In this document: one piece after another, positions 61,010 to 64,000 of the stretch
How the letters are laid out: every line of letters starts with the position of its first letter
How positions within the stretch are numbered: the stretch's first letter is position 1
Assembly (NCBI GenBank): GCA_019637795.1
Contig: JAHBUY010000001.1
Span: forward strand, 703,001-767,000
Source: a bacterium
GTDB lineage: Bacteria > Desulfobacterota > Binatia > HRBIN30 > CADEER01
Direction of reading: 5' to 3'
DNA: 64,000 nucleotides
Notes under the pieces: model-generated
Told to the model about the DNA's origin: nothing
Seen by the model: only the letters and a program-made list of their open reading frames with translations
The model's database searches: none
Made by a program: the position numbers and the translations under genes

Positions 61010-62803
61010 TCAGCCGCCGCGGCGGCGGAGGAAGTCGGCGATGTGGGGGAAGACGTCGCGGTCGCTGTCGCGGCCCATGAAGATGTCCTGGTGGCCGTAG
61101 CCGGGAACCACCCGCAGCTCGAACAGGGATCGGGCCGCCGCCGGCGCGTAGGTGTGCAGGCGCTCGAAGCAATGCGGGTTGGAGTCGGTGAAGACGTTGT
61201 TGTGGTCGCCGCAGAGGAACAGCACCGGCGTGGTGAGCGCGTGCGCGGCGGCGGCGTAGCTGGCGGGCAGTTCCCGGTAGCGCGGCTCGCGGCGAAGGGT
61301 GCAGGCGACGCCGCGGCGCACCATGGCGCGCACGTGGCGGTAGTAGGTCATGCTGCTGCCGCCGAAGAGGTCGCCGATGCGCTGGTGGGTGACCGCGTGC
61401 AGGTTGGCGTGGTTGAAGAGCGCCGGATCGCCGCTCCCCCACATCATGCTCACCATGTGACAGGCCGGTTCGTCGCACTCGCGGTGCCACCAGCTCACCA
61501 GTCGCGCCACCAGCTCGCTGCGGGTGAGGCCCGGCTGGTCGCGCCAGCGCGCCGTCACGTACGGCCGCCCGAGCAGCGTCTCGACGAGAAACGGCGCGAC
61601 GCGGAGCTTGACGCGCGACCACCACGGCACCCGCGGAGTCAACGCGACGCTGTTGCAGACGACGCTGGCGATGCCGGCGACCCGGCCGGCGGCGAGGCTC
61701 ATCATGAAGGTGAGCGATCCCAGGCAGTGGGCGACGACGTGCAGGTTGCGCTCGGGGCCGATGGCGGCGCGCACCGCCGCGATCAACGCCGGGTGGTCGA
61801 ACAGCGCCACGTCGTCCATCGTGTCGCGCTGCCGCCGCAGGTTGTGGACGAAGCGCCCGCTCATGCGGAAGTCGGCGCACCAGACGTCGGTGAAGCCGTG
61901 CTCGAGCAGGTAGCGCACGACGTTGCGATGCTCGGGCATGATGAACATGTCCGAGGAGCTGGTCAGGCCGTGCAGGAGCAGCACGGCGCCCGGCGCCGGT
62001 CCGGGGGCGGGACGCCGCACGCGCAACAGGGTCAGGGTCAGCCCGTCGTCGGTCTCGACGTAGTGGGTGGTCACCAGGTCCCCGGGATCGCTGGCCCCGC
62101 GCGGGGTCCCGATCGCGATCGGGCTCTGGCGCGTCGCCGCGAGATGGCGGCGCCGGCGCCAGGCGGCGATCTGCGGCGTGACGTACACCCGCCACAGGGC
62201 GCCGGCGAAGAAGGCGTTGTAGCGCGCCGCGGCGGCGAGGCGGCGCCGGCGGCTCGGCTGGCCCGGCGCCAGGGCGCGCCGCAGCATGCTGCGCAGGAGG
62301 GCCGCGAAGGCCCCGACCGACACCAGCAGGATGCCGGCATGGCGCGCGTCGCCGTGGCGCAGATCGACGTGCAGACGGGTGGTGTCGCGCCAGATGTCGA
62401 ACCCGGGATCGTCCTTGACGAATTTGATCCCGACCAGGGAGAGCGGGCCCTCGGCGCCGGTGCCCGACAGCTCGTAGCGCATGACCCGCGCGCTGGCGTC
62501 GCCGGCGTCGGCCGCGAGCAGGCTCACCCGACCCTCCACCGCCACCGCGCCGCCGAGCAGGGGCCCCTCGATCCGGCCGCGCAACGCCGCCCAGTGCTCG
62601 GGGTCGTCGAGAAAGGCCGCGACGTCCTCGATCGACACCTCGAGATCGATCGCCAGGGAGACCCCGTCGGCGCGGCCGAGGCGGAAGCCGCGCTCGTAGT
62701 CGGTGGCGTCCGGCGCCGCCGCGCGATCGGTCGCGCACGGATGGACGAAGCCCTCCATGCGCTCGTGGAAGCGAACGGGGGCCGGCGGCCGGCTGTCGGT
62801 CAT
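61010..62803 (-). CDS. alpha/beta hydrolase with N-terminal sterol-oxidase-associated domain
   Basis: 597 residues. Residues 1-200 form a beta-rich domain (FVHPCATD, YERGFRLGRADGVSLAIDLE, GIKFVKDDPGFDIWRDTTRL) that in some bacteria is fused to cholesterol-oxidase-like GMC enzymes. Residues 240-597 are an alpha/beta hydrolase: LLLHGLTSSSDMF, nucleophile elbow AHCLGS, acid in LFLCGDHNNVF, His in GYGHQDIF. The nucleophile is Cys (C360), not Ser, as in PHA synthases and dienelactone hydrolase. The ATG overlaps the GMC stop by 4 nt. It may cleave or transfer an acyl/lactone group produced by the oxidase. Confidence 0.8.
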   Translation of the reverse strand: MTDSRPPAPVRFHERMEGFVHPCATDRAAAPDATDYERGFRLGRADGVSLAIDLEVSIEDVAAFLDDPEHWAALRGRIEGPLLGGAVAVEGRVSLLAADAGDASARVMRYELSGTGAEGPLSLVGIKFVKDDPGFDIWRDTTRLHVDLRHGDARHAGILLVSVGAFAALLRSMLRRALAPGQPSRRRRLAAAARYNAFFAGALWRVYVTPQIAAWRRRRHLAATRQSPIAIGTPRGASDPGDLVTTHYVETDDGLTLTLLRVRRPAPGPAPGAVLLLHGLTSSSDMFIMPEHRNVVRYLLEHGFTDVWCADFRMSGRFVHNLRRQRDTMDDVALFDHPALIAAVRAAIGPERNLHVVAHCLGSLTFMMSLAAGRVAGIASVVCNSVALTPRVPWWSRVKLRVAPFLVETLLGRPYVTARWRDQPGLTRSELVARLVSWWHRECDEPACHMVSMMWGSGDPALFNHANLHAVTHQRIGDLFGGSSMTYYRHVRAMVRRGVACTLRREPRYRELPASYAAAAHALTTPVLFLCGDHNNVFTDSNPHCFERLHTYAPAAARSLFELRVVPGYGHQDIFMGRDSDRDVFPHIADFLRRRGG

Positions 62804-64000
62804 GGGCGTGGCGGCGCCTCGGGGCCGACCCGGATCAGCTCGTCGGCACAGCGGTCGGCGAAGGCGGCGATGGTGAGCGACGGGTTGACGCCGACCGGAC
62901 CGCGCATCGCCGCGCCGTCGACGACGTGCAGACCGGGAACGCCGAAGACCGCGCCGAACTGATCGACGACCCCTTCGGCGCGGCTGCGGCCCATCGGACA
63001 GCCGCCGAGCGGGTGCACGGTGATGATGCGCCGCAGGCGACCGAGCGGATTGCGTTCGTAGTCGGCGCGCATGCGCGCGGTGGCGTCGGCCATCACCGCG
63101 TCGATGGCGCGGTAGAAGCGGCGCGTCGGACGGTAACGCCAGGTCGACTGCAACTGGCCGCGGCGCAGATAGAGCCGCCCGTTCGGCATCTCGCGCCCCA
63201 TGCCGAGCAGGGGCAGCGCGCTGGGCCCGAACAGCGACGAGAGCTCGGCGCTCAGGTTGCTGTCGGTGTCGAATCCCACCTGCCCGGCGAGGAAGCGGCA
63301 GGCCAGCCGGACCAGTCGTCGCCAGCGTGACGGCAGCGCCGCCACCTGCAGGATCCAGTTCATCCCCTCCGGGATGCCGCCATCCTCCAGGCAGTAGCGC
63401 TGGCCGTCGCGCTCGCCGAGCAGGGCGGCGGTGATCACCGGACCGAAGGTGGCGCCGAGCGGTCCGCTGCCGTCCGGCGACTCGCGCTCGCGGGCGAACG
63501 CCAGCCAGTCGCCGTTGCCGCAGAAGCGGGTCCCGAGCTGCGTCGCGTCGATGCCCGGGAAGGCGCGCCGGTTGCGCAACAGCAGGAAGGTCGTGCCGAG
63601 GCTGCCGGCGGCGAGCAGCAGGCGCCGGGTGGTGATCCGCTCCAGCGGCAGCCCGGCGGTGTAGGTCGGCTGCCCCTCGGCGGCCTCGTGGTGGCGCACG
63701 AAGCGGACCTCGAAGCCGCCGCCGCCCGGGAGCGGCCGGAAGTCGCGCACCTCGCACCGAACGCGAATGTCGGCGCCGGCGTGGGCGGCGGCGGAGAGAT
63801 AGGTGTGGTCGAGGGTGTTCTTGCTGCCCTGGTTGCAGCCGAGGTCGCACTCGCCGCACAGCGTGCAGGTGCGGCGCGGGGCGTTGTGGAGATTGGGAAA
63901 CGGCGCCGCCAGCGGCTCGCCGCACCGCGGCGGCTGGCCCGGGTTGGCGAACGTCACCGCCAGCGGCGGCAACTGGGCGAGCGGCCGCTCGGGCAGCGCC
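62800..64000 (-). CDS. GMC oxidoreductase, cholesterol-oxidase-like, N-terminus beyond window
   Basis: The frame stays open to the window edge, so the N-terminal FAD-binding segment is missing; about 399 residues are visible. A four-Cys region, TCTLCGECDLGCNQGSKNTL, is typical of the bacterial cholesterol-oxidase-like GMC branch. The C-terminal GMC motifs are ITVHPLGGCPMG and VVDGAAMRGPVGVNPSLTIA. The enzyme would oxidise a sterol-type or other bulky alcohol. Its stop overlaps the hydrolase start by 4 nt, so both are translated together. The true start cannot be seen. Confidence 0.87.
   Translation of the reverse strand, partial: ALPERPLAQLPPLAVTFANPGQPPRCGEPLAAPFPNLHNAPRRTCTLCGECDLGCNQGSKNTLDHTYLSAAAHAGADIRVRCEVRDFRPLPGGGGFEVRFVRHHEAAEGQPTYTAGLPLERITTRRLLLAAGSLGTTFLLLRNRRAFPGIDATQLGTRFCGNGDWLAFARERESPDGSGPLGATFGPVITAALLGERDGQRYCLEDGGIPEGMNWILQVAALPSRWRRLVRLACRFLAGQVGFDTDSNLSAELSSLFGPSALPLLGMGREMPNGRLYLRRGQLQSTWRYRPTRRFYRAIDAVMADATARMRADYERNPLGRLRRIITVHPLGGCPMGRSRAEGVVDQFGAVFGVPGLHVVDGAAMRGPVGVNPSLTIAAFADRCADELIRVGPEAPPRP

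Overview
This window is very GC-rich, densely coded DNA from a Gram-negative (diderm) bacterium. Evidence for an outer membrane includes MlaA/MlaC lipid-transport proteins, a DUF1302-type outer-membrane protein, Spy/CpxP-like periplasmic proteins and many signal peptides. The mix also includes acyl-CoA dehydrogenase pairs, a thiolase/DUF35 pair, an F420-type LLM oxidoreductase, sterol-oxidase-like flavoproteins, Thr/Pro-rich secreted proteins and a C-terminally anchored FG-GAP subtilase. This fits an uncultured deltaproteobacterium-like lineage such as Binatota (Desulfobacterota_B). That placement is inference: no rRNA or ribosomal protein gene is present. I saw no tRNA, CRISPR array, integrase or transposase.

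Layout. 1-6.4 kb: truncated M23 peptidase, inositol-phosphate synthase, primary sigma factor RpoD and small or secreted unknowns. 6.6-8.8 kb: two tandem paralogous secreted proteins of unknown family. 8.9-14.4 kb: Nudix hydrolase, SDR, low-Mr phosphatase, a membrane glycosyltransferase and alcohol dehydrogenase. 14.7-19.0 kb: LLM oxidoreductase, MlaA and MlaC (convergent), and a di-iron ferritin-like protein with a cyclic-nucleotide-binding protein. 19.0-24.7 kb: a thiolase-DUF35-HyuB-HyuA operon. 24.9-29.9 kb: DNA uptake (ComEA/ComEC) and a DUF1302 porin. 30-32.3 kb: a cell-envelope sugar operon (UbiA/DPPR-synthase-like, cupin, GDP-deoxysugar reductase). 32.4-35.9 kb: MFS transporter and GlgX. 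36-40.4 kb: giant subtilase with FG-GAP repeats. 41-43.5 kb: a bufferin (copper-binding RiPP) operon bufABC, next to a tandem/inverted repeat array. 43.9-49.3 kb: glycogen debranching enzyme, MerA-like flavoprotein, methyltransferase, VOC protein. 51-53.5 kb: a two-subunit acyl-CoA dehydrogenase. 53.7-55.8 kb: an ECF sigma/anti-sigma pair bracketed by Spy-like proteins. 56-59.5 kb: desaturase, enoyl-CoA hydratase and a HEPN/MNT toxin-antitoxin pair. 59.6-64 kb: a GMC (cholesterol-oxidase-like) / alpha-beta hydrolase / FAD-oxidase operon running off the window.

Working together. Much of the gene content is lipid and acyl-CoA chemistry. GlgX and the debranching enzyme both act on glycogen. The envelope sugar operon, the membrane glycosyltransferase and the low-Mr phosphatase are consistent with surface polysaccharide assembly.

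Two non-coding themes stand out. First, many genes have good sigma70-like promoters whose -10 box lies only 6-10 nt before the start codon, implying leaderless or nearly leaderless mRNAs. Second, several intergenic gaps are filled by a family of long palindromes built from degenerate 6-12-nt purine-rich words (for example CACGGAGG, ACACGAAGG, CACAGATGG). Each locus has its own spelling but the same design. They lie between genes of one operon (two in the hydantoinase operon), in a divergent gap (buf/debranching), and once inside a 124-nt tandem duplication. I know no established function for them, and they are my best candidate for an undescribed system here.
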